A stretch of DNA of 31,918 nt from Chitinophagaceae bacterium UBA3961 (lineage in GTDB: Bacteria > Bacteroidota > Bacteroidia > Chitinophagales > Chitinophagaceae): positions 1 to 31,918 of the forward strand of contig DGDD01000001.1 in assembly GCA_002385265.1 (NCBI GenBank), in the 5' to 3' direction. The position numbers and the translations under genes are program-made. Positions 24,069-31,918 of this stretch are shown piece after piece (within the stretch, counting starts at the first letter, position 1; every line of letters begins with the position of its first letter). Under the pieces are notes generated by a model, which was not told the DNA's origin, did not search any database, and saw only the letters and a program-made list of their open reading frames with translations.

Positions 24069-25250
24069 TTATTTGGAGTAGATCAATCTCCCTTCAACGA
24101 AGGTAGCTTTTATCGAAATTGTGTCATCGAAAAGTACAATATCGGCATCTTTTCCTTCCTTTAAACTGCCTTTGGAGTGCAAAACATTCATTACACGAGC
24201 AGGGTTCTCTGTTATCATCTTTACAACAGACACAAGATCAAGACTTGTTTTAGATAGCATGGTTCGCACCAATCGATCTGCAGTAGCTACACTTCCTGCA
24301 AATGCTGAACGATCTGGCAGTTTGGCAACACCGTCTTCTATTAATACATGCATCCCATTTTTAATACTACCAAGAATAGATTCGGTAGTATTCAATCCTG
24401 CAGCTCGCATGGCATCGGTAATCAAAATTATTCTCGATGGATCTTTGAATTTAACAACCATTCTGAGTAATGGCTCCGGCAAATGAACACCATCGGCAAT
24501 GATTTCTACATCCATTTCATCAATCATATATCCGGCTTCAATTACACCTGCATAACGAAATGCATTTCTTCTTGTAACACCCGACATGGCTGAATAAAAA
24601 TGTGTAGCAAGCGAATACCCATTCTTAAATGCTTCAACTGCTTCTTCATATATGGCATCAGTATGCGCCATAGAGGGTAAAACACCTTTTGACACTAAAA
24701 ACCGGCCAAATTCTAAAGCGCCTTCCAATTCAGGTGCTGCACTCCAACGTTTAATAAAGGGCCCCAACGCTAGTATTTCTTTGTACTCGATCGGATTCGG
24801 ATCACGTATGAATTGGGGATCTTGTGCTCCGCGCTGACTCATCGCAAAATAGGGGCCTTCCAAGTGCAATCCGATAAAAGAAGCTCCTTTCTTGTTCATT
24901 TTTGATGCATTCCGATAAGCGTTGAGCGTGTCCAATAACTCTTCTTTAGACCCTGACAATGTGGTAGGAAGCATCGCAGTTGTTCCAAACTGAGCGTGCA
25001 ATTCTGCAATGGCTAAAAATGCCTCTTCGGTTCCATCCATAAAATCGAATCCTGCGCCACCGTGAACATGAATATCGATAAACCCAGGACTTACGTACAA
25101 TCCACTTGCATCAATTGTTTGCGCATCCAAAACAGGTTCTGCAATTGAGTTTACCGCGCTGATTTTACCATTGTCGACAATTACTTGACCTCCAGGAATC
25201 AATCCGTGCTCAGAAATTACGGTACCATTGATGATGTTGATTTTCGACAT
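24069..25250 (-). CDS. nagA: N-acetylglucosamine-6-phosphate deacetylase NagA
   Basis: A 393-residue cytoplasmic amidohydrolase converting GlcNAc-6-phosphate to glucosamine-6-phosphate and acetate. Metal and catalytic motifs: 'GFIDIHVHGGAGFDFMDG' (H61, H63), 'FIGLHLEGPYF' with the metal-binding Glu, 'MAHTDAIYEEA', 'LATHFYSAMSGV' and 'LITDAMRAAG' with the catalytic Asp. The C-terminal composite beta-sandwich ends 'DIVLFDDTISIKATFVEGRL'. The start at 25250 (MSKINIING) is two bases after the preceding stop; the longer frame to 25277 would overlap it and adds a non-conserved tail. It forms the core of the operon with nagB and the MFS permease. Confidence 0.95.
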   Translation of the reverse strand: MSKINIINGTVISEHGLIPGGQVIVDNGKISAVNSIAEPVLDAQTIDASGLYVSPGFIDIHVHGGAGFDFMDGTEEAFLAIAELHAQFGTTAMLPTTLSGSKEELLDTLNAYRNASKMNKKGASFIGLHLEGPYFAMSQRGAQDPQFIRDPNPIEYKEILALGPFIKRWSAAPELEGALEFGRFLVSKGVLPSMAHTDAIYEEAVEAFKNGYSLATHFYSAMSGVTRRNAFRYAGVIEAGYMIDEMDVEIIADGVHLPEPLLRMVVKFKDPSRIILITDAMRAAGLNTTESILGSIKNGMHVLIEDGVAKLPDRSAFAGSVATADRLVRTMLSKTSLDLVSVVKMITENPARVMNVLHSKGSLKEGKDADIVLFDDTISIKATFVEGRLIYSK

Positions 25251-25252
25251 GA

Positions 25253-26641
25253 CTAAGGATTCAATTTGAGTGCCCATTTCAGCGCTTCAGTGGTAGTAAA
25301 ATACTTAGCCAACAGCGCTTGCTTTTCCCACTTAGGAACAGAATTCTTGTTCAAATAATCTATATACTTCAATACAACTTTCGAAAAAGTGGTTTCATGA
25401 TCTAATTGCAAAGATGATGGAATTAAAATGCGCCATCCTTTGTCTGTTTTTTCCAATCCTATTCCCGGATACTTGCTTGCCAATTTTTCTATCACGAGTT
25501 CCAAGTTCTTTCTATAGCTTTCGCTTATCGTTATTGGTTCAATGAATAACTCGGGTTGGAAGTTTTGTTCGGCTCCTTGTCGAATCACTAAATTTGCTTT
25601 GGTTCCTCTAATGATCGAGTAGTGAGTATCCCCGGCTCCTGTAGGTGCCTCATAATTCCAGATAGCAGCGAGTTTCACCACTACTCCTTTAATTTTATAG
25701 ATCATTTCACCATTCGAATAAACATTCAATGCCCCTGCTTTAATATCTTTTTGCAAATAATCAGGAAAGGAATTTTCTCCTGTTACTTTGGTGAATTGTT
25801 CCTTTGAGATTACGGTAGGCCATCTTTTTGCATTAAGTATTTGAATATCTTTTTTGTATTCCAGGGGCTGATTGTAGAAGCATTGCCATTGAACCAAATC
25901 AACTAAATGTGTACTTACATCAACGATCCCTTCTCCTTGCTGTTCCACATCAAAATACCATTCCGGACGCTGGAGTGGTTTCCCTGAAACAGTTTTGAAA
26001 AAGTGATGAACACTTTCCATTTCAACCGCCGGTTGATCAATACTCCCTTTCAGAAGGGTGCCAAACAACTCCGGAAATTGCATTAATTCCTTTTGCAAAG
26101 CATTACTGGCCTGGTAGCGTTCCGTCATAATATCCAGTAACAGAACTGATTTTTGCTCGGCTTGAACAAAGGTCTTTTTTAACAATTCAAAACCGGCTGA
26201 ATTTATGGCCATCGGTTTGTCGGAAAACACATTAATCCTCGCCTCAACCGCCTTTGAAATATATGTGGTTTTAAGCTTATTGTTTCCCGCGAGCACAACT
26301 ACATTTCCTTTTCGCTCATTCAACATTCGCTCAAAATAATCGCTTCCGGTGTATACGATTTCATTCCAGTTTGTTGGTCGATTGTCACGTTTATTGTATC
26401 CTTCAATTAGGGAAAGATGATTCTTCAAGGCCTGGCTATTGGCTGGCGCATAAACATAAACGGTAGAGTCTACCCCTGGGTACGCCGACTTTTGAATCAA
26501 TGCCGCATGAAAATGTGCTGGATCCAGCGTAATCAATTTCACAATTCTTGTTTTACCTTGGGACATTGCATTCGTACAAAATGAAATGACCCCAATTAGT
26601 AAGCAAAAGCTCCATTTAAAAGTTCCGAACCAGTTTTTCAC
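25253..26641 (-). CDS. Exported Gfo/Idh-like oxidoreductase with PF16490-type C-terminus
   Basis: A 462-residue protein. The N-terminal 28 residues are a Sec-type signal peptide (hydrophobic core FCLLIGVISFCTNA, then MSQ). The next 150 residues follow the Rossmann layout of Gfo/Idh/MocA proteins, ending in the conserved 'ARINVFSDKPMA', but the first loop reads 'KLITLDPAHFHAALI' and lacks the glycine-rich GxGxxG dinucleotide motif. The C-terminal half ('EGIVDVSTHLVDLVQWQCFY', 'AIWNYEAPTGAGDTHYSIIR') matches the 'putative oxidoreductase C-terminal' domain. Gfo/Idh relatives include NAD-using glycosidases (GH109). It lies between nagB and nagA with gaps of 12 and 2 bases. Substrate and cofactor are unknown. 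Confidence 0.78.
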   Translation of the reverse strand: MKNWFGTFKWSFCLLIGVISFCTNAMSQGKTRIVKLITLDPAHFHAALIQKSAYPGVDSTVYVYAPANSQALKNHLSLIEGYNKRDNRPTNWNEIVYTGSDYFERMLNERKGNVVVLAGNNKLKTTYISKAVEARINVFSDKPMAINSAGFELLKKTFVQAEQKSVLLLDIMTERYQASNALQKELMQFPELFGTLLKGSIDQPAVEMESVHHFFKTVSGKPLQRPEWYFDVEQQGEGIVDVSTHLVDLVQWQCFYNQPLEYKKDIQILNAKRWPTVISKEQFTKVTGENSFPDYLQKDIKAGALNVYSNGEMIYKIKGVVVKLAAIWNYEAPTGAGDTHYSIIRGTKANLVIRQGAEQNFQPELFIEPITISESYRKNLELVIEKLASKYPGIGLEKTDKGWRILIPSSLQLDHETTFSKVVLKYIDYLNKNSVPKWEKQALLAKYFTTTEALKWALKLNP

Positions 26642-26653
26642 CTAAAATCAATT

Positions 26654-27430
26654 TTAAACTGTTTTAATAAAAGTTGTTTTAGCTGCAGAGGCCTCGTCTA
26701 AAAACAAAATTACCTTGGCGTGCTCCCTCAATACAGTTGAAGGAAATCTAGTATCAATATTTTCGTACATCGTATTGTAAACAGCTTGCGCTTTCCGCTC
26801 TCCCGGTACAACACAACTAATATATGCAGCCGCCATTAAAGCCGGAATTGTGAGTGTGATCGCTTTTTCGGGTACCGTATCTAAACTAGGAAAACAACCA
26901 TCATTAACTTGTTGCTGGCGGCATTCATTGTCTAATGTAACAATCTTCACCCTAACAGGGTCCTTAAAATTCGCTACGGGAGGATCATTAAAGGCCAAAT
27001 GTCCATTCTCTCCAATGCCCATGCATACGATGTCTGTTGGAAAAGCTTCCAACAACTGCGAATATCGTTCACATTCTGATTGCGGATCACTGCATGCGCC
27101 ATTAATATAAAAAACATTTCTAAAGGGCAGCTGAGAAAAAAGCTCCTTCTTCAAAAAAAATCCAAAACTTTGAACCGCACCCGCAGGCAATCCAATGTAT
27201 TCATCCATGTGAAATGCATTCACTCGTTCCCAGTCAACAACTTCTTTCCTCAAAGCCTCTAGCATTTCCAATTGCGAAGGAGCGGCTGCAAAAACGATGT
27301 TCACCACTTCTTGTTGTTGCAGTAAGTTTCTAATACGTTCTGCAACCATGGATGCAGCAGCATAACCCATTTTTTTACGAGTTCCATATATTTTAACTTT
27401 CATCATACCCGCTAACGTTGTTCCAATCAT
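26654..27430 (-). CDS. nagB: Glucosamine-6-phosphate deaminase NagB
   Basis: A 258-residue cytoplasmic isomerase/deaminase giving fructose-6-phosphate and ammonia. The family motifs are 'VNAFHMDEYIGLP' with the catalytic Asp of DEY, and 'MGIGENGHLAFNDP', which carries the ring-opening His and Glu. 'VPEKAITLTIPALMAA' is also conserved. The ATG at 27430 is six bases after the permease stop; ATG codons at 27406 and 27403 (MKVKIYG) would give a start closer to typical NagB. It lacks the N-terminal fusion seen in some Bacteroidota two-domain NagB proteins. Together with NagA it forms the committed route from GlcNAc-6-phosphate to glycolysis; no GlcNAc kinase is in the window. Confidence 0.92.
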   Translation of the reverse strand: MIGTTLAGMMKVKIYGTRKKMGYAAASMVAERIRNLLQQQEVVNIVFAAAPSQLEMLEALRKEVVDWERVNAFHMDEYIGLPAGAVQSFGFFLKKELFSQLPFRNVFYINGACSDPQSECERYSQLLEAFPTDIVCMGIGENGHLAFNDPPVANFKDPVRVKIVTLDNECRQQQVNDGCFPSLDTVPEKAITLTIPALMAAAYISCVVPGERKAQAVYNTMYENIDTRFPSTVLREHAKVILFLDEASAAKTTFIKTV

Positions 27431-27436
27431 TTCAAA

Positions 27437-28771
27437 TTATTTATTGACTAATTCTAGTGGAAGGGAGCGATGCTTCCAAGTTCGAATCTTATGTCCTTTG
27501 AATGCATAAAAAAGCAAATACAAGTAACAAGGTAGGAGAACCCAATAAGCTAATCGGTGACTCGACTGATCTGCGAAGTAACCATAAACCAAAGGCAACA
27601 TGGCATTACCACAAAGCCCCATAACTAATAAGGAGGCCCCTACCTTTGTAAATCGCCCTAATCCGTTCAAGGCCAATGGCCAGATGCCTGCCCAAATCAA
27701 TGAATTGGCCAAGCCTAATAGCACCAAAAAAATCAAACTAATATCACTGGTATGACCCAACCAAGTAACTGTACCTTCTGCCAATACAATTAGAACACTT
27801 AATACTGTTCCCAAACTTGTACATATTTTCAAGGCACTCGTTTGAGAAAAAAATCTCGGAATACAAATGATACCTGTGATATATCCTACTATGGTAGTAG
27901 TTAAAATATAAGAAGGAAAAACTTTAGCTTCAGTTAATTGAATATTCATGGAGGCCGCATATCCGATCACCGTATCCACCGCAACTACCTGAGTTCCAAC
28001 ATGCAAAAAAATTGCAATAGCACCCAAAATCAAATGCGGAAATTCCACAATACTCTTTTTATCAGCATTCACAGCAGCCTCGGTTTCATCTTCTTTCTCC
28101 GTATCTATTTCAGGCAATGGCGAAAACCGAACCATCAAGCCCAATATTACCAACACGGTTCCTACCAAGGCATACGGAACCATCACTCTTCGAATTAAGC
28201 CGTCTAAAACAATCTCACGTTCTTCCGCTCCCATTTGTGGGATTCTGGCGAATAAACTTGCATCATCAGAACGCAGGATGACTGCTGCAAATAGTAATGG
28301 TGCAATAATTCCTGCGCCTTTATTGCATATCCCAACAATACTGATTCGTTGCGCAGCACGTTCCTTCGCGCCTAACACTGTTACATAAGGATTGGCAGCA
28401 GTTTGCAAAATGGTTAATCCGGTTCCTATTAAAAAAAGCCCCGCTAAAAAAACTGAATATTGTCTGTCTATTGCCGCAACAATAAAAGTAAACGCGCCTG
28501 CTGCCATAAAGAAAAAGCCGAGCATCATGCCTTTTTTAAATCCGTATTTTCTTAATACAAAAGAAGCGGGTATTGCAAGTACTAGATAAGAAATGTAAAA
28601 AGCGAAGGCAACAAAATAGGATTCAAGATTATTGAGTTCACAAGCAATTTTAAAATAAGGAATGAGAATTGCATTTACCCATGTTACGAAACCAAAAACG
28701 AAAAATAAGACCCCAATGAGGATCATCGAAACAATCGTATCTTTTTTACTTAAGGCACTCGCCTGCAACAT
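27437..28771 (-). CDS. Sugar MFS permease, NagP/FucP type
   Basis: A 444-residue inner-membrane proton symporter with about 12 helices. The N-terminal 'FGFVTWVNAILIPYFKIACE' and 'LVLAIPASFVLRKYGFKKGM' are signatures of the FucP/GluP/NagP branch; 'GLTILQTAANPYVTVLGAKE' and 'AQRISIVGICNKGAG' also match. A hydrophilic central loop (DTEKEDETEAAVNADKK) divides the two six-helix halves. Because it is flanked by nagB and the exported enzymes of the operon, N-acetylglucosamine is the most likely substrate (NagP role); fucose released by the GH29 enzyme cannot be excluded from sequence alone. Gaps to its neighbours are 12 and 6 bases. Confidence 0.88.
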   Translation of the reverse strand: MLQASALSKKDTIVSMILIGVLFFVFGFVTWVNAILIPYFKIACELNNLESYFVAFAFYISYLVLAIPASFVLRKYGFKKGMMLGFFFMAAGAFTFIVAAIDRQYSVFLAGLFLIGTGLTILQTAANPYVTVLGAKERAAQRISIVGICNKGAGIIAPLLFAAVILRSDDASLFARIPQMGAEEREIVLDGLIRRVMVPYALVGTVLVILGLMVRFSPLPEIDTEKEDETEAAVNADKKSIVEFPHLILGAIAIFLHVGTQVVAVDTVIGYAASMNIQLTEAKVFPSYILTTTIVGYITGIICIPRFFSQTSALKICTSLGTVLSVLIVLAEGTVTWLGHTSDISLIFLVLLGLANSLIWAGIWPLALNGLGRFTKVGASLLVMGLCGNAMLPLVYGYFADQSSHRLAYWVLLPCYLYLLFYAFKGHKIRTWKHRSLPLELVNK

Positions 28772-28783
28772 ATGGTAAGTTTG

Positions 28784-30952
28784 TTATTTTCTAGCAGCTG
28801 AAAACGCTTCTTTCACTACTAAATATTTCTCAGGAAATTTAACCGGATCTTGATGACAGTAAATCAATACACCATCCGCTGATCTTCTACCCCGATCAAT
28901 CACTTCTTTTACATAAGCGGGTGTTGACTCTCCTATCCCGCTATGCCCGGTTGCATATACATCTAAGAATATTAGGAAGCCCGGACGAAATAGTTGGCGC
29001 ATTTCAGTAATTTCTTTCTCAACAAAAGACGCATTATCTAAATTATACGCCACCGATTCATTTCGATAGGGAAACAAGATTCCATCCAAATATTTACCAT
29101 AATCATTCGCAAACTGAGCCGTTACCTGATCATAATAGGCGCAAGGTATAAAAGCGAAATTTGGATTGATAGCTTTCGTTTTAGCAATAACATTCTCCAT
29201 ATAGGATGGTGTAAAAAAGCTCAAATTGTGAACAAAGTCGTCGATACTCCAAGCCACAAAATTGGAGTATTGCTTACTAAGCTGAGCCAATGTTGTTCCC
29301 CATTTTTCAAAATCTAGTTTAAAGGGTTCAGAAAAATCCTTTTGAAATGGGGGTGCCTCCGAAGGCGGAATAAGCGTAATCCATACTTTAATATTCGCTG
29401 TTTTTGCAAGAGGCAGGAATTTTTTGAAAGCGTTCAAATCGGAACCGGAGCCCCAACTCAACCAATGATAGGTGTTTGCTTTGATGTCTTTCAATTGTTG
29501 AATCAAGGTTACATAGTCTACTGCACCTGTTTTTGTTTTTGGCGGAAAAGCATAGGTAGCAAGGGTCCCTTTTAAACCCTGCTCTATATTAGCCTCAGAC
29601 TTCGTAGTAACCTGGGAAGCTACTACACCCACATTCTTCATCGCTATGCTTACTGCTTTTACGATGCGGTCTTCAACATCATCGGCGAAAGGCCCAGGCA
29701 TACCATAATATATCATACTCTCCCCTCCTTCGTATCCACCTTCTTTTAACACACGCTTAGAAGGTATATAGCAAGTAACTTCACTGCAGTATCCTGCCAC
29801 ATATAGATTTTCTTTGGGAAACATTTTCTTAAATAAAAGGGAATAATCCACAACCACTTCATCTGCAAGTCCAATAATAGTTAAGTCTGTATTGAATCGA
29901 ACCACTTGAATAGAGTACTGCAATCTGTCGACTGACCATCCCTTATTATATGCTTCTAACATCAACTTAGCACGACGTTGTAGAAAAGGATTGCTTCCTT
30001 TGATATCTTTCTGGTACGAAGCCAAATCAAAATTTTGAAAGGCGAGATACACGGGATTAAAATCAGTCCTTATGGGAGCTTCTACTTTCTTTAATGTTGT
30101 TGTCAGCACTTTTTGGACTGCTGTTGCTAGTGTAGTACCATGCTGATTCACATATTCCACTTTCCCGCGTGGCGATGGATTTTGATCCCCCCCGCAACCC
30201 ATCAAAAAAAGAGCAGTAGTACCGGGGTTGTCTTTTTCTAGTTTTGCCTGTGCAAAGCCTGCATAATCACCGTTTATCCGAAAATTATCGTCTACCAATG
30301 TTGTATTGTGGCATGCATACCCAAAAAGTACAGCTTTCATCAATCCTTTTCGATCCATCACCTTTAAAACCGGAACATCATGATCTACCGGGCCGTTTGG
30401 GTTGAATTCTTTTCTTCTATTAATAGCAAAATCAGCTGAACCATGTCCACTAAACAACTGCACTTCACTTAGATCTTTCATGGCTGCATCAATTACCGAC
30501 ACTATTTTCTGAGTCAGCTCTTGATCATACGATGCAATTTTGGCTTGGTCTTCCAACCCAAAATCATAAATAGCATCAACACAAGGCCAAACAATGGGTG
30601 CCGAATGCGTATGCGAAGAATTAAGCAATAACTGTGAACGTCGAATTCCATATTTTTTCTGGGCCGCTGAGAATACGTCCTGAACAATTTCTTTCGACAA
30701 TCCGAGAATATCAACTGTTACAATAATGATTCTTGCATCGTTACTTTCTTCAATCACCAGCGCTTTCGCCCAAATGGGCTGTAAAACGCCCGTTGCCGGT
30801 GATGTACGACTGGCATAGCCATTGATCCATGCCGGCACTTGCGGAGTAATGTCCACTTTTGCAACGCCTGCCTTCAATCCGGCATTTGCTACTGCCGATT
30901 GTAGCAAGAGTGCAAAAAATAAAACACAAAATAGTCTACGAAACTGAGTCAT
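28784..30952 (-). CDS. Exported two-domain protein: ceramidase-like hydrolase fused to a TIM-barrel domain
   Basis: A 722-residue protein with a signal peptide (FALLLQSAVANA). Residues about 25-450 resemble the neutral/alkaline non-lysosomal ceramidase N-terminal domain: 'AGVAKVDITPQVPAWINGYA', 'LLLNSSHTHSAPIVWP' and 'FGYACHNTTLVDDNFRINGD' keep the zinc-binding histidines, and 'ADEVVVDYS' is present. The catalytic serine region (G-D-x-S-P-N in ceramidases) reads GCGGDQNPSP, so the nucleophile is not conserved. Residues about 462-722 form a second (beta/alpha) domain like a glycoside hydrolase ('ANTYHWLSWGSGSD', 'AWSIDDFVHN', 'DGVLIYCHQDP'). Located in a nag operon, it may deacylate and cleave an amino-sugar conjugate; this is inference. 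Confidence 0.72.
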   Translation of the reverse strand: MTQFRRLFCVLFFALLLQSAVANAGLKAGVAKVDITPQVPAWINGYASRTSPATGVLQPIWAKALVIEESNDARIIIVTVDILGLSKEIVQDVFSAAQKKYGIRRSQLLLNSSHTHSAPIVWPCVDAIYDFGLEDQAKIASYDQELTQKIVSVIDAAMKDLSEVQLFSGHGSADFAINRRKEFNPNGPVDHDVPVLKVMDRKGLMKAVLFGYACHNTTLVDDNFRINGDYAGFAQAKLEKDNPGTTALFLMGCGGDQNPSPRGKVEYVNQHGTTLATAVQKVLTTTLKKVEAPIRTDFNPVYLAFQNFDLASYQKDIKGSNPFLQRRAKLMLEAYNKGWSVDRLQYSIQVVRFNTDLTIIGLADEVVVDYSLLFKKMFPKENLYVAGYCSEVTCYIPSKRVLKEGGYEGGESMIYYGMPGPFADDVEDRIVKAVSIAMKNVGVVASQVTTKSEANIEQGLKGTLATYAFPPKTKTGAVDYVTLIQQLKDIKANTYHWLSWGSGSDLNAFKKFLPLAKTANIKVWITLIPPSEAPPFQKDFSEPFKLDFEKWGTTLAQLSKQYSNFVAWSIDDFVHNLSFFTPSYMENVIAKTKAINPNFAFIPCAYYDQVTAQFANDYGKYLDGILFPYRNESVAYNLDNASFVEKEITEMRQLFRPGFLIFLDVYATGHSGIGESTPAYVKEVIDRGRRSADGVLIYCHQDPVKFPEKYLVVKEAFSAARK

Positions 30953-30962
30953 TTCAGTCGAT

Positions 30963-31917
30963 TTATTTTTTTAAAGGAGAAGCGATGCTGACCAAATCGG
31001 TACGAGTATGTCCATTTTCAGTTATTCTTGCCAAAGTATAAATTGTACCATCTTTCCCTACCGCTATGGAGTTAACATAAAGGGGACGATCTCCATTGGA
31101 ATAAAAAATAGCTCCATTGTCTACGTAATGATGGGTCATCACATTGTAGGTTACCAAATGTAAATCTTCCAGCCCTTTCGCTTCACCCATGGCGGTTTTG
31201 TCTTTTCCTTTTACACGCTTACCATTCACAATTACCGGCCCACCGGTTAGGTAGTGCAGTGTTTTATTATCGGGTCCGAAAATAAAGCCCAGATATCCGT
31301 AGCTGAACTGGTCGAACATTCCCGTTTCTTTGGAAGGCTGAGAAGTGATTCGATCTAGTACGGTGATGCGTTCATCTTTGGGATCAAACTTGAACAAATA
31401 ACCGGAGTTTCCGTGTACTCCGAAAAAGGCTTTTGCTACAGGGCTCCAAACAATCTGGCGCCAATTGTAACCCATATGCCCCGGTGACGATGGATCGTAT
31501 AGGCCAAAGTAATCTTTCTTCATGTCTTCATCTATTCTTACTAAACGTGATGCTCCCGGAGTGTACTTTAAGATCGCACCCTCCGAATTCGTCATGTAAG
31601 CATTACCGGTAGTAGGATCAATGGCAATTGCTCTACAGAGCGTTCTGAATGCAGCGCCTCTCCCATCTTCCCCTTCACCTGAAACAGGCTCAATTTCACG
31701 AACTATTTTGCTCTTTACGTCGCAAGTAATAAAATAACCTGTAGGCCACGTAATAGCATACATCATACCCCTAGCGGTATCCATACTCATGGTAAGAATT
31801 CCTTCTTTCCTCGGAGCCAAGCCTAAATCTTCGAATTTTGCAGTTTTTAGATCGTACGAAAGAAAATGACCTCCGGGATATTCTTTGTATCCTGCAGGAG
31901 GGATACCCATTTTCTCC
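30963..31917 (-). CDS. Beta-propeller protein, 5'-truncated at window edge
   Basis: The frame remains open to the right edge, and two more codons (Glu-Lys) precede the first Met at 31910, so the true start lies outside. The visible 315 or so residues form blade-like repeats: 'MDTARGMMYAITWPTGYFIT', 'AIDPTTGNAYMTNSEGAILK', 'WSPVAKAFFGVHGNSGYLFK' and 'NSIAVGKDGTIYTLARITEN'. This is the pattern of a six- or seven-bladed propeller as in lactonase/quinoprotein-like proteins, with no clear catalytic residue. It is 10 bases upstream of the ceramidase-like gene in the nag operon. A carbohydrate-binding or lyase-like function is possible but not shown. Confidence 0.65.
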   Translation of the reverse strand, partial: EKMGIPPAGYKEYPGGHFLSYDLKTAKFEDLGLAPRKEGILTMSMDTARGMMYAITWPTGYFITCDVKSKIVREIEPVSGEGEDGRGAAFRTLCRAIAIDPTTGNAYMTNSEGAILKYTPGASRLVRIDEDMKKDYFGLYDPSSPGHMGYNWRQIVWSPVAKAFFGVHGNSGYLFKFDPKDERITVLDRITSQPSKETGMFDQFSYGYLGFIFGPDNKTLHYLTGGPVIVNGKRVKGKDKTAMGEAKGLEDLHLVTYNVMTHHYVDNGAIFYSNGDRPLYVNSIAVGKDGTIYTLARITENGHTRTDLVSIASPLKK

Positions 31918-31918
31918 A

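Overview
The window looks like the chromosome of a Bacteroidota bacterium, most likely a Chitinophagaceae-type glycan degrader. The reasons are: C-terminal type IX secretion sorting domains on secreted proteins, a TonB-dependent receptor, Bacteroidota-style promoters (TAnnTTTG -7 element), few clear Shine-Dalgarno sites, and the 'accacagatta / accgcaaag' junk repeats common between genes in this phylum. The genus cannot be fixed by eye. No rRNA, tRNA, CRISPR array, transposase or phage gene was seen.

Layout. (1) 2-2147, + strand: a tightly overlapping four-gene operon (5'-truncated DoxX-like protein, DUF2071/YqjF, membrane-anchored SAM methyltransferase, small membrane protein). (2) 2221-6487: convergent secreted exoglycosidases, a GH29 alpha-L-fucosidase (+) and a GH20 beta-N-acetylhexosaminidase (-) with a PA14-like tail, separated by a repeat mosaic. 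(3) 6488-7092: a gene-free block of tandem and nested inverted repeats. (4) 7093-8867, - strand: an exported esterase translationally coupled to a SUKH/SMI1-KNR4 protein. (5) 8956-15215, + strand: a vitamin B12 locus. A promoter and cobalamin riboswitch precede btuB and a DUF6580 membrane protein. After a terminator and a repeat block come a Dph6-like PP-loop ATPase, cobT, cobS and cobC. Together these suggest uptake of corrinoids and late nucleotide-loop assembly; cobU/cobP is not here. (6) 15553-19940, - strand: a GH105-type hydrolase, a T9SS beta-propeller-like protein and an acyltransferase-3 membrane protein. (7) 20255-23180, + strand: an AllA-like cupin and a Tat-exported TIM-barrel protein of glycoside hydrolase type. 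(8) 23233-31918, - strand, running off the right edge: a seven-gene N-acetylglucosamine operon. It holds a propeller protein, a ceramidase-like/TIM-barrel fusion, a NagP/FucP-type permease, nagB, an exported Gfo/Idh-like oxidoreductase, nagA and an SDR. A bidirectional terminator closes regions 7 and 8.

How it fits together. GH20, GH29 and GH105 release GlcNAc, fucose and unsaturated uronyl sugars outside the cytoplasm. The nag operon imports and catabolises GlcNAc (NagA deacetylates, NagB deaminates to fructose-6-phosphate) and adds exported enzymes that probably act on a modified GlcNAc glycoconjugate. The least ordinary points are the Dph6-like ATPase occupying a place in a cob operon, the DUF6580 protein as candidate inner-membrane partner of BtuB, the ceramidase-like fusion in a nag operon, a signal-peptide-bearing Gfo/Idh protein without the usual glycine motif, and a family of colinear intergenic repeat mosaics.
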